A stretch of DNA of 64,000 bases from Brachynemurus nebulosus. Lineage: Eukaryota > Arthropoda > Insecta > Neuroptera > Myrmeleontidae. A model generated the notes under the pieces. It did not search any database. It was not told the DNA's origin and saw only the letters and a list, made by a program, of their open reading frames with translations. Shown piece after piece: positions 51,027 to 60,779 of this stretch (position 1 is the first letter of the stretch; each line of letters opens with the position of its first letter). A program made the translations under genes and the position numbers. The stretch is from positions 11,383,543 through 11,447,542 of the forward strand of contig JAPWDM010000001.1 in assembly GCA_035578155.1 (NCBI GenBank), written 5' to 3'.

Positions 51027-51321
51027 ACTTTTTAACGGCTTAGTGAATAGGTTTGAAATTTTCACAGGGTCCTTAGTATTTAATGAGGAACATTCTAGTA
51101 AATTTTCAATCGTCTCGTTGCATTTTGAAATTCTCCGAAAAATCCTAAAAATGTACTCAGCTGAGAGCTATAGTTTGATGTATTGTACAATCAGTTGTAG
51201 TGATAGCTATTATTTAACGAAGATAACTGTTTATTTACCTCATAGTTTGTTATACAACACAATTATTCACGAATTTCTAATTTCATGTACTTTTATCTCC
51301 GATTGTACCTCCCAAACATCC
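50631..51321. mobile_element. Palindromic TTAA-flanked element, 691 bp
   Basis: Two arms of about 300 bp (50631 to about 50960 and about 51025 to 51321) are inverted repeats: GGATGTTTGGGAGGTACAAT at the left end is mirrored by ATTGTACCTCCCAAACATCC at the right. The loop holds a T25 run. TTAA lies at 50627-50630 and 51322-51325. The uninterrupted host sequence is visible at about 8576-8615, confirming borders and the TTAA target. The frames of 64 and 116 codons read the two arms and are not genes. Confidence 0.92.
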
Positions 51322-51325
51322 TTAA

Positions 51326-51768
51326 ATAATGTATTAATATTCTTTAGTTATATATTTGTTATTAAATTTGGTTTGACTTTTATTTGTTATTAAATATGGT
51401 TTGTAATTTTGTATTTTATAGTATTTTTCAAATTCCTTCGATACGTTTTTATTTTATTAAAAAAAAAATACAGGCTAGAAAAATAACACTTACGGTCCTT
51501 GCCAAGTGATATACTATTGTATAGATGAAATTACTAAACTTGGTCTGACTTCACTGACTTAAACAAATGCAATAATTTAATCGAAATTAGACGTACCCTA
51601 ATTTTCTGTCCTTTTTTCCTTTCTGTTATTTTTAATATTAGAGTAACTATAGTAAAACAAAATTGTACGCCTAATTTTGTTTCACTTGTTAATGACATGA
51701 GACCAACTTTAGATAATCTCATCTATATTTATATTACTTCAAAGTCAACCTTCTGATATAAACTGAAG
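51326..51768. other. Continuation of a dispersed repeat, then non-coding
   Basis: To about 51470 the sequence follows the repeat family of 8600-8860 (AATGTATTAATATTCTT; TTATTAAATATGGTTTG). The rest is AT-rich with no recognised feature. Confidence 0.5.
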
Positions 51769-52348
51769 ACGTGAGTGGTTGAAGGTGTTATGTAACATTT
51801 TTTTCAAAAAGTCATATTTTGCAAAATTTTGGAATATCTTATACTGAAGTATCATATATTACAATTTGATTTGAAAACTCCCAGTTGGTTTAAAGTGGTT
51901 AGCAACTCCGCTCTTGTCTGGTAGATCGTGAGTTCGGAACCAACAGGTGGAGATACGTCATCTACATTATCACACCTCAATAACTAGCTATCAATAATTT
52001 ATACCTACATCAAAATCAATGGTACCTACCTACATTACAACGGTGCATTTGACCTTAGCTGTTGCCAACCTAACCAATAGAAAAAAATTTGATTTCATTA
52101 CGCCTAATAGTTTTGTAGAAATTCCATAATAAACACATGCTATTGCATGGGAAGTAGGGTAAAAGCCCCTATACTTGAACTGTTTTGATATTTTATATAT
52201 TAATGAAGTTATTTCTGAAAAAAAGCGATAAATATCAAAACTGTTCGAGTATAAGGGTTTTTACATTTTGTGTACTTAAATAAAAACTTTCAGACGCTTC
52301 TACTGTAAAATTATAAAAATTTTACATAACACCTTCATCCACTCATGT
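51769..52348. mobile_element. Inverted-repeat element containing a tRNA-like segment and a smaller hairpin
   Basis: Left end ACGTGAGTGGTTGAAGGTGT then TATGTAACATTTTT; right end reading inward ACATGAGTGGATGAAGGTGT then TATGTAAAATTTTT. Target duplication not clear. Inside, 52159-52264 is a hairpin (GTAAAAGCCCCTATACTTGA ending TGTTTTGATATTT against its reverse, starting TAAAAACCCTTATACTCGA), flanked on the left by TA, probably a nested MITE. Confidence 0.65.
51890..51962 (+). other. tRNA-like segment
   Basis: TGGTTTAAAGTGGTTAGCA resembles an A box with D-loop and GTGAGTTCGGAACC a B box. GTTGGTT and AACCAAC would pair as an acceptor stem, but the T arm then lacks its 3' strand, so this is tRNA-derived rather than a tRNA gene. 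Confidence 0.4.
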
Positions 52349-53138
52349 CTGCAATTTATTATTTTATCGTAAATAGACAGTAAACCATAGAAATTTTCAC
52401 CTCAATTATATAAGATTGATATTTTTTTTATACAATATGTTACAACCTAAAATATTTTCCATTAGTTCTTTAGTTTTTACAAATATTTATTAGAAGCACA
52501 TCAAACAGTCTTTTCTATGAGAACATTCAATCAATTTATCATTACATTAAAAAGTATCCATAGGTATTAGGAATTTGTTATTTCATTAAGTAAATTGTGT
52601 GTCTTTTTTATGTACCCAATATACAAAATTGAAACTTTTCTGTACAGAGCTGATAAAGTACTTTGTGTCCATATATATACCTACATACCATGTGAGTTTT
52701 TTGAGAGTTGCCATTTCTATTACAACCAAATTTTTATGATAGAAATGGTACTGGAAAAGGTTCTTTTCTTGGATGTAATGGAAATGTAACCAAGAAGAAC
52801 ACTATCGGTTGAAGTAGCCTCAAGTACATATGCATATTTTTACCGCCTAACTTATAAATTAAAGAAAAATTAAAAAATTAAACTTGGGTAAAAAAAAATT
52901 TTTTTGCTCATTTATGTTGTTAATTAATGCATTAGATCAGTTTTATCGAAAAATTAATTTATATTCTCATTTAAAAATCTATAAGTTTGTATCATAGCTC
53001 GAAAACCATAAGAGCTGTAAAGCTCCTGACTATGGCAATCGGTTACCCCCGTCGATATCTACAACTCTTATTTGAACAATTTTTCGATTAAATCAACGGT
53101 TTCAGTAAACTTTTAGAAAATCAAGTAAACTTTTAATA
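52349..53138. other. Non-coding AT-rich stretch
   Basis: No domain in the 64-codon frame at 52595-52789. Nothing else recognised. Confidence 0.4.
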
Positions 53139-53140
53139 TA

Positions 53141-54104
53141 CAGGCAACCCCCCGAAGAACACGGTACTCGAAGAACACGGGTCTCGAAGAACATGGGTAC
53201 CTTCCCCCGTATTACACGGTTTCAAGCAATACGATTTTTAAGTAATTCTTTTGAAAAACAAAATACATATATTATACATTTGATATAAAGTTACACTTAT
53301 ACATTTGATATAAAGCTATATCCGTTCCATGTAGATTTGATTTACACGAATAAAAATCGTGTAAATAATAAACAAATACTTTACTTTGCAAAATACCACT
53401 TTTATTTTTGAAACTGACAATATTGTTTCGCACCGTTAGTTCATTTTCAAACAGAATACAACTAACGATTCGAAACAATATTGTCACTGTTTCAAAAATA
53501 AAAGTGGTATTTTGCAAAGTAAAGTATTTGTTTATTATTTATAAATATGGAATACCATAAAGTAACGCTCAAATATATTAATAAAAATCGTGTAAATTGA
53601 GTCTGTGGTTATAAAAGAAAAAATACTGGAAATAGAAACTACTAAAAATTTTAAATAATTTTATAAGAGTAATGATAACAAATATGTAGAAATTTACATA
53701 TTTAAGTTTTGAAAATATCGTTATTTTCGACATCGGTAATTTTCGATAACAAAAAGTAGGTTTTAGACAGACGCAATACGTTTGGAATACCCATAACTTG
53801 CTTCGCTTAAGCCTTTAAAAATTTCGTTATTTTTGAACTACGACGCACCGTTTACGAGATATTTACGATCAAAATTTTCAATAACGTAAAGCATTATTTA
53901 TAAACAAACATAATAAAAAACAGGTACATTTTATGATAGACCGACTTCAGAGCTTTTCAATGCTCAATTCCATTCCAATTTAATCGAAATAAACACACAT
54001 AACTTACAAATGTACATAAAATGGAATCCCGTCTCTTGTAGTCTCGAACAATACGGTTTCAAAGAACACAGAATTAATTAATCGTGTTCTTCGAGGGATT
54101 GCTG
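53141..54104. mobile_element. Tigger/pogo-like non-autonomous element, 964 bp
   Basis: Left end CAGGCAACCCCCCGAAGAAC, right end reading inward CAGCAATCCCTCGAAGAACA; TA lies on both sides (53139-53140 and 54105-54106). CAGGCA..CCTCG termini with TA duplication are those of Tigger/pogo elements. Subterminally the word CGAAGAACACGG repeats three times (53153-53192) and CGAACAATACGG / CAAAGAACACAG on the right. Inside lie an 80-bp-arm hairpin (53363-53540) and, on the minus strand at 53700-53890, a copy of the unit also found twice in 32991-34430. No transposase. Confidence 0.8.
53363..53540. repeat. Near-perfect hairpin with arms of about 80 bp
   Basis: AATAATAAACAAATACTTTA, CTTTGCAAAATACCACTTTT and on is mirrored almost exactly after a loop of about 20 nt (CATTTTCAAACAGAATAC). 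AATAAAAATCGTGTAAAT lies on both sides (53349 and 53578) as a direct repeat. The arms differ at very few sites, so it is young or conserved. Confidence 0.85.
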
Positions 54105-54106
54105 TA

Positions 54107-55274
54107 CGTACATCATATGGTATAATATCATACTACGTTCCATGTAAAGGACATTTCCCATATAAATATTAAGTGTTTTCGGTTGGTGCAATTAGCAAAC
54201 TCGCTAGCTAGTTGTGTAAATGAGAGAACAAGCGGATAATAGTTTTGTAAGTGTTTAACTTCCTTTCGAGAAATTACAAAATAATATCAAATCTTGAACA
54301 GAAATATGTTTGTTTGCTTCTATTAAGACATTTTGATGAGTAGTAAAAAAAAAAAATAAAACTTCAATGATTTCGCAGAATGAAATGAGCGGACTAACTT
54401 TTTCATGTAATGTTATCCCCGCAGTAATAGCCGATTATTCGGTGTGAAGCTGTTGTGTGAATTTCTTTATGTCCATGTTTTGAATTTATAGCAGATAATG
54501 GGCCTAAAAATAAAAATAAATTGTAATTTAAAATTTTAATATCTATGTATATATAACTATATCCAATTATAAAAATGCCCTGGATACTATATAGTCCAGT
54601 AGCCTTATAGATTAGACCTTGCATCAAATTCGGTAGTTCTAATTTTTTGTTTACTTATTTATGATGTTGGCCCAGTGAATAATCCAAGTTTGTGACCTCG
54701 AGCGTCGAACGCAACCTTATTAAAAATCGAAAAAACCGCAAAATTTTCGACTTTATTTTAGTCTTTGATGATTTTTTGAACCCTTAAGGACTAATTTTTT
54801 GATAAAACTTATAAGAAACGGGATTAAAGTAGATTAAATTTTCTATAATTGGGGATCGGAACCGTTTCTGTAGATGTAATAGCTGCCGAGATAAAGCCTT
54901 TCAAAAATACAATTTTTTTCGAACTTTGCAATTTTTAGCGATATTATATTGTTCTGATAATGAGTGAATTTTAAATTTGTTTCTTCGGGATATTCCACCC
55001 TATCATATTCTAGTGGATCATGAAATTGTTTGAGCGGCCCACATACCCCCTTCAACTTCTACGTTCTTCACATTTCTAATTGCCGTCTCTGTTATATTAT
55101 CTAAGTATCGTCTCTAAGACTACGTTACCCCCGCCTTTCATTGGAGAAGGTTACTGGACTAATATTAAATTCTTAATTATTTTTTGACCGTTGACTCAAC
55201 GATTGATGAACAGGATTTAAGGAGAATAAAACAAATTCCCAGAATCCCATAGAAAACGTTTATTTATTTTTGTC
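54107..55274. other. Non-coding stretch
   Basis: No gene recognised in the frames of 70-74 codons. Slightly GC-richer blocks around 54690 and 55060-55160 have no identified partner. Confidence 0.4.
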
Positions 55275-55317
55275 CGATATATTTCGACATGGTTGATGTC
55301 TTTTTCAAGGACGATTA
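55275..55317 (-). ncRNA. Hammerhead-like motif, degenerate, minus strand
   Basis: Minus strand CCTTGAAAAAGACATCAACC followed by ATGTCGAAATATATCGG: a GACAT/ATGTC stem between a decayed first box and GAAA, then a short closing word. Same layout as 17325 and 21121. An A27 run at 55467-55491 is nearby. Inactive by appearance. Confidence 0.3.
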
Positions 55318-55499
55318 TCTAGAATTCAAGAATATATGTATAGTTTTGCATCAATAAAAATTTTATAAAACATTAAAAGTAAGAATATACAATAATATTA
55401 GTATATATTACACATGTTCTTAATATAATTTTTTTTTATAATTTGCAGGAAAGGCTATATTCCAAAAAAAAAAAAAAAAAAAAAAAAAAAACAAGAATC

Positions 55500-56150
55500 T
55501 TTACGAAATTTTTTTTAGAATTATCTCTAAAATATAATTTTTAGTTTACATAAGAAATATGGATTCAAGTTAAAAAATATAATTAAAAAATTAATTACTT
55601 GATAGTAAGATAGTAATAAAAACCGACAGAACAAAAACACAAAATGAACCAAGGGTTTCAGAATTGAAGCGTTTGAAATAATTAGTTTAATTTATAAATT
55701 TACTCACCATGCAGACAAATTTTTTGGAAAATATCACATGTTAAAAATATTCTAAAATTATATATTGAAACATACATAATTTATGTCACTAATTTCATTC
55801 CCAAACAAGGAACAAGTCATTATATTAAAATTAAAAGTTAAAATTAATCAATTAAGTAATTTTGTTTTTAAACAGTATTATTAACCATTCAAGAAAATAA
55901 TTCATTATCATGTATGAATCGTTAACCAAACTGTACCCTTATTTTGGATCAACTGAATGTTATTGTAAAAAATTTCGAAAGACGTTTATGAATGTCAAAA
56001 TATAAGAACTTTCTAGATTAAAGTATTTATCTTTGTTCTGTTGATAAATATTATTACATTAATGGTTATATAAGCCTATGTTTACAAGAATTTACTGTTA
56101 TGTTTATTGTAACTTATTATTGTTTGAAAATTTTTTTATTTTTTAAGTTG
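55500..56150. other. Non-coding AT-rich stretch
   Basis: Nothing recognised. Confidence 0.4.
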
Positions 56151-56157
56151 ATTAATA

Positions 56158-56463
56158 ACACAGCCACACAAAAAACAAATTTCCGACCTGGAGGTCTCAC
56201 TATATGTACTATATGTTTTTGGGGTCGCTGAATTCGAATTTTGGGTCAGTTTCATTCCAGTACATCTGGGTTCGGCCATAACCTCAAAAACACCCTCAAA
56301 ATTGCTATATTTGTTAATTTGGAGGGATTTTTTTGAGGTTATGGCCGAACCCAGATGTACTTGAATGAAACTGACCCCAAATTCGGATTCAGCGACCCCA
56401 AAAACATATAGTACATATAGTGAGACCTCCAGGTCGGAATTTTTTTTTTTTGAGTGGCTGTGT
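56158..56463. repeat. Long hairpin (MITE-like), arms about 133 bp
   Basis: Left arm 56158-56290 (ACACAGCCACACAAAAAACA .. GGGTTCGGCCATAACCTCAA) and right arm 56331-56463 are inverted repeats with few mismatches, separated by about 40 nt. It adjoins, and probably interrupts, the end of the Penelope-like element: the minus-strand frame LDVAYMPITQPLKK runs from that element into the right arm. The 147-codon frame at 56136-56579 only reads both arms in turn. Confidence 0.88.
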
Positions 56464-56481
56464 AATCGGCATGTAAGCGAC

Positions 56482-58473
56482 GGTTCCGCGACAAAATAAC
56501 CGCGGACAAAATAACCGCGACAAAATAACCGCGACAAAATAACCGCGGACATAATAACCGAATGACAAAATAACTGCACGACAAAATAACCTCAGACAAA
56601 GTAACTGTGGACAAAATAACCGCACGACAAAATAACCAAACGACAAAATAACTTTAAAGTTTATTTATTTATTATTTTGTTATATTTTTTATTTTTTATA
56701 TTTTTTTTCCAAGAATGGGAATGCTATGATTAGCTTCAAATTTTTACCAGACACGTTATTATACACTAGATGACAGTATCTAGACTAAACTAACTTATTA
56801 CCTTCGGGTAAAGGGTAACCTTAACAAACCTCACCACCTACTTTTTAAATGAAAGTCGAAGTATATTGTCAAAACTAACTAAACTAACCTAACCTTAACT
56901 AACCTCACCACGTATAACCTTAACCTAATTAGTCTTTATATCAAAGTCGAAGTATATTGTCAAAACTAACTAAACTAACCTGACCTTAACTAACCTCACC
57001 ACTTATAACCTTAACCTAATTAGTTTTTATACCAAAGTCGAAGTATATTGTCAAAACTAACTAAACTAACCTAACCTTAACTAACCTCACCACCTATAAC
57101 CTTAACCTAATTAGCTTTTATACCAAAGTCGAAGTATATTGTCAAAACTAACTAAACTAACCTAACCTTAACTAACCTCACCACCTATAACCTTAACCTA
57201 ATTAGCTTTTATACCAAAGTCGAAGTATATTGTCAAAACTAACTAAACTAACCTAACCTTAACTAACCTCACCACCTATAACCTTAACCTAATTAGTTTT
57301 TATACCAAAGTCGAAGTATATTGTCAAAACTAACTAAACTAACCTAACCTTAACTAACCTCACCACCTATAACCTTAACCTAATTAGTTTTTATACCAAA
57401 GTCGAAGTATATTGTCAAAACTAACTAAACTAACCTAACCTTAACTAACCTCACCACCTATAACCTTAACCTAATTAGTTTTTATACCAAAGTCGAAGTA
57501 TATTGTCAAAACTAACTAAACTAACCTAACCTTAACTAACCTCACCACCTCTAACCTTAACCTAATTAGTTATTATACCAAAGTCGAAGTATATTGTCAA
57601 AACTGACTAAACTAACCTAACCTTAATTAACCTCACCACCTATAACCTTAACCTAATTAGTTTTTATACCAAAGTCGAAGTATATTGTCAAAACTAACTA
57701 AACTAACCTAACCTTAACTAACCTCACCACCTATAACCTTAACCTAATTAGTTTTTATACCAAAGCCGAAGTATATTGTCAAAACTAACTAAACTAACCT
57801 AACCTTAACTAACCTCACCACCTATAACCTTAACCTAATTAGCTTTTATACCAAAGTCGAAGTATATTGTCAAAACTAACTAAACTAACCTAACCTTAAC
57901 TAACCTCACCACCTATAACCTTAACCTAATTAGTTTTTATACCAAAGCCGAAGTATATTGTCAAAACTAACTAAACTAACCTAACCTTAACTAACCTCAC
58001 TACCTATAACCTTAACCTAATTAGCTTTTATGTCAAAGTCGAAGTATATTGTCAAAACTAACTAAACTAACCTCACCACCGATTTTTCAAAATAATGTTT
58101 CCCAAGCTTAGCTTTTTAAATACAATAGTTTTCACCCATTAACGTTCGTTTTTAAACGCAATAGTTTAAATACCAATATTTAAGGTCTATTGCAATTTAG
58201 CCATCTTTTATATACAGGGAGCAAAAAAAAAATCTTAATCATATCACAGCCGCATGTACCCTAACTCAAAAGAATAATTAATGATGTTTATTTTGTTGTT
58301 CGGTTATTTTGTCGTTTGGTTGTTTTGTCGTGCGGTTATTTTGTCCACAGTTATTTTGTCTAAGGTTATTTTGTCGTGCGGTTATTTTGTCGTTCAGTTA
58401 TTTTGTCCACGGTTATTTTGTCGCGGTTGTTTTGTCGCGGTTATTTTGTCCACAGTTATTTAGTCGCGGCACC
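56482..58473. mobile_element. Foldback-like transposon with tandem-repeat termini and a satellite core
   Basis: An exact 9-bp duplication, GTAAGCGAC, flanks it (56473-56481 and 58474-58482). Left end GGTTCCGCGACAAAATAACC, right end reading inward GGTGCCGCGACTAAATAACT. Each terminus (56482-56650; 58290-58473) consists of about 11 short units of 13-17 bp, GACAAAATAACCGCG with variants. Between them lies a 91-bp satellite. Tandemly repeated inverted termini and 9-bp duplication are those of Foldback elements; MULE-type elements also duplicate 9 bp and cannot be excluded. No transposase. It interrupts the Penelope GIY-YIG frame. Confidence 0.9.
56800..58080. repeat. 91-bp satellite, fourteen units
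   Basis: AAAGTCGAAGTATATTGTCA recurs every 91 bp without any length change from 56851 to 58034 (fourteen starts; checked at 56851, 56942, 57033, 57124, 57215 and 58034). Each unit reads on through CTAACTAAACTAACCTAACC and CCTCACCACCTATAACCTTA to an AATTAGTTTTTATACC block. Differences between units are few, mostly single bases (GTC/GCC; GTTTTT/GCTTTT). Pentamer-like CTAAC/CCTAA words dominate. Confidence 0.95.
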
Positions 58474-58482
58474 GTAAGCGAC

Positions 58483-59461
58483 ATCTAGTTCTAGAGATTC
58501 TATTTGTTTATTGCAGTTTTTATTATTAAGTTTAATGTAAAAGCCTTTACTTAGAAGTCTACGCCTGTAGTTGTATTCTTTATCCAGTATTTTAACATTT
58601 TCAAAGTCAAAACTATGGCTGTTGTTAATGGAATGTTCCGATAAACCCGTAGATTCTTTATGTCTTTTTACATCATATTTATGTTGTGATAGTCTATTAC
58701 TCAATTTTTGGCTTCTTTGCCCAAAATACGCAGAATCACATTCCAAACAATTAATTTTGTAAACCACATTATGATTTTGCTTATTGTCGATTCTCAACCT
58801 TTTCTTAGAATATATATTTTCCAATTTGTTATCAAAAGAAAAAGTTATATAATTTTCGCTATGTTTTTCAAGAGTTGGTTTAATCTTTTTAGTTAAAAAA
58901 TTTTAAGTAAGGCACATTCGTTTATTAGTTTCCAGTCTGTCATTATATTTTGATTTATTATTGTCTATTGTATTGTAGGCTTTATGAATAACCTTTTCTT
59001 TGATGGAATTTATAAGACCCATTGGGTAATTATTATTTTTGAGAATGGAAATAGCATTCTTTATAGCTATTTTTCTATTTACAATACTACTAAGATGTAT
59101 TGCTCTAAAAAATATGTTCTGAACTATATTGTTTTTAATATACTTATTTTGGATGATTTGAATGAAAGTTTATTAATCTGTCCGTATAATTCGATTTTTT
59201 GTGCCAAATAGTTGATAATTTATAATATTCATCTTTTTTAATCATAGTATCCAAAAACGCTATCTGGTTATTTTCCTCCAATTCAATCGTAAATTGTAAA
59301 GAAGGATGGTAATTATTAAATGTGTTTTTAATCGTATCGATTAAAGATATTGTAGCAACAGAAATAATATCATCAACATATCTATAAAAGAATGCTGGTT
59401 TCCACTCTTTGATTTTACCCATACAGTTAGAGCACGTGTACCCAAAAATATTCTTCATCAA
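58483..59461 (-). pseudogene. Penelope-like element: reverse transcriptase C-part and GIY-YIG endonuclease
   Basis: On the minus strand, 59461-59144 encodes FFYRYVDDIISVATISLIDT and on: RYVDD is the catalytic box of Penelope RTs, followed by LQFTIELEENNQIAFLDTMI, which also is characteristic. A frameshift near 59140 leads to NIFFRAIHLSSIVNRKIAIK and the linker, with one TAA at about 58902. Then the GIY-YIG domain (58824-58483): NVVYKINCLECDSAYFGQRS, KLSNRLSQHKYDVKRH, GLSEHSINNSHSFDFENVKI, with VVY and YFG for the two boxes and the Cys pair. The frame stops because the Foldback-like element is inserted after LELDVAY; beyond it MPITQPLKK continues at 56472. The N-terminal RT is missing. Retroelement, not functional in this copy. 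Confidence 0.93.
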
Positions 59462-59626
59462 TTAAATTAAATTCAATTAAACTGTTACTGTATCTATAGG
59501 TAGAGTTTTTTTCAAAATTAAAGATAATGAAATATTACTTCAGAGTCTGAAGTAATATAAAGTTCAGATCCACCATTAGTTATGACCGAACCCCTTACCT
59601 CTTCAGTGATGTTATCCGTCAAATTT

Positions 59627-59975
59627 CTATACCAAAAGTAACTAAATGAGTTCTGTACCAAAAGTAGTAAGGTTACAGCGGTTCAATGCAAAAAATAGTA
59701 AGGTTACAGGAATTCTGTACCAAAAGTAGTAAAGTTACAGCGGTTCTGTACCAAAAGTAGTAAGGTTACAGTGATTCTGTACTAAAAGTAGTAAAGTTAC
59801 AGCGGTTCTGTACCAAAAGCAGTAAGGTTACAGTGATTCTGTACCAAAAGTAGTAAAGTTACAGCGGTTCTGGGCCAAAAGTAGTAAGGTTACAGCGATT
59901 GCGTACTAAAAGTAGTAAAGTTACAGTGGTTATATTCCAAAAGTAGTAAGGTTACAGTGGTTCTATACCAAAAGA
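59627..59975. repeat. 31-bp minisatellite, twelve units
   Basis: CCAAAAGTAGTAAGGTTACA followed by GCGGTTCTGTA repeats every 31 bp at 59627, 59658, 59689, 59720, 59751, 59782, 59813, 59844, 59875, 59906, 59937 and 59968. Units alternate between GGTTACAGCGGTT and AGTTACAGTGATT types, suggesting a higher-order 62-bp pattern in the middle. Non-coding. Confidence 0.92.
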
Positions 59976-60779
59976 TTTACGAAAACAAAATAAAAATCTC
60001 CTATGAATGTGCATTTTTTCATGACAATTGTAACTGAAAATATAAGAAATTTGAACAACCCTGTATTTCGTTCAAAGAGTTTATTTTCAGCTGAAATTTT
60101 ATATATAAGAATTTTTTTCATATGTAGCAAACATTTTTCAATTATTATTAAGCTTCGCAAATAAAAAAAATTATTACTTTAAATAAAGTGTTACTTTGTA
60201 AAAATAAGTCGGTATTCAATCATCGAAAATTGTATTTAAAAGAATGTATTTAAAATATGTATTGAAAATGAAAATGAAAATTGTATTTAATAGAATTGTA
60301 TTTAAAAGAAACCAGGGACAGGAATAAATTAATGTAACGACCTCGAATTACTTTTACTTTACGAGTACTTTATATGAAAAAGGGACCGATGATACAATCA
60401 CCAAGCAACCAGGTCGTCGCAGTACCAGTAACAACAAATATGAAAGCTATCAGCACTTGATAGTGCTTCACCTTGCATCATTGTAACGAGTGCCGTCAAC
60501 TGTGCAATAAACAAACAAATAATCAATTCACGTTTATGCGAGCAATCAATTAATAAATACTAAAGGCTTTTTATCCACATGCGAAAGGCAAATAAAAAAA
60601 CAAAAAAATATTCATCAAAAAATTATATTTTTTTGATTGAAAAAAATAATAAAAAAATATTATACTTTAATGACATGTAACATATTATACAAAACATAAA
60701 CATGAAGTTAAATCACAATGAATGGAAATAGTTATAATTGTTTGTGACAATAATAATACTATATTGTATATATATGTAG
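59976..60779. other. Non-coding AT-rich stretch
   Basis: Nothing recognised apart from short local repeats of GAAAATTGTATTTAA-like words at 60225-60310. Confidence 0.4.

Noticed and set aside
51043..51393. 116-codon plus-strand frame
   Set aside because: Lies in the right arm of the palindromic TTAA element; a similar peptide is read backwards from the left arm.
56136..56646. Three overlapping minus-strand frames up to 147 codons
   Set aside because: They read the hairpin arms and the repeated Foldback-type terminus; the apparent protein repeats follow the DNA repeats.
58281..58463. 60-codon plus-strand frame rich in VILS and YFV words
   Set aside because: Direct translation of the right tandem-repeat terminus.
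59627..59975. CRISPR array from regular 31-bp spacing
   Set aside because: The whole unit is repeated with no unique spacers; this is a minisatellite in eukaryotic DNA.
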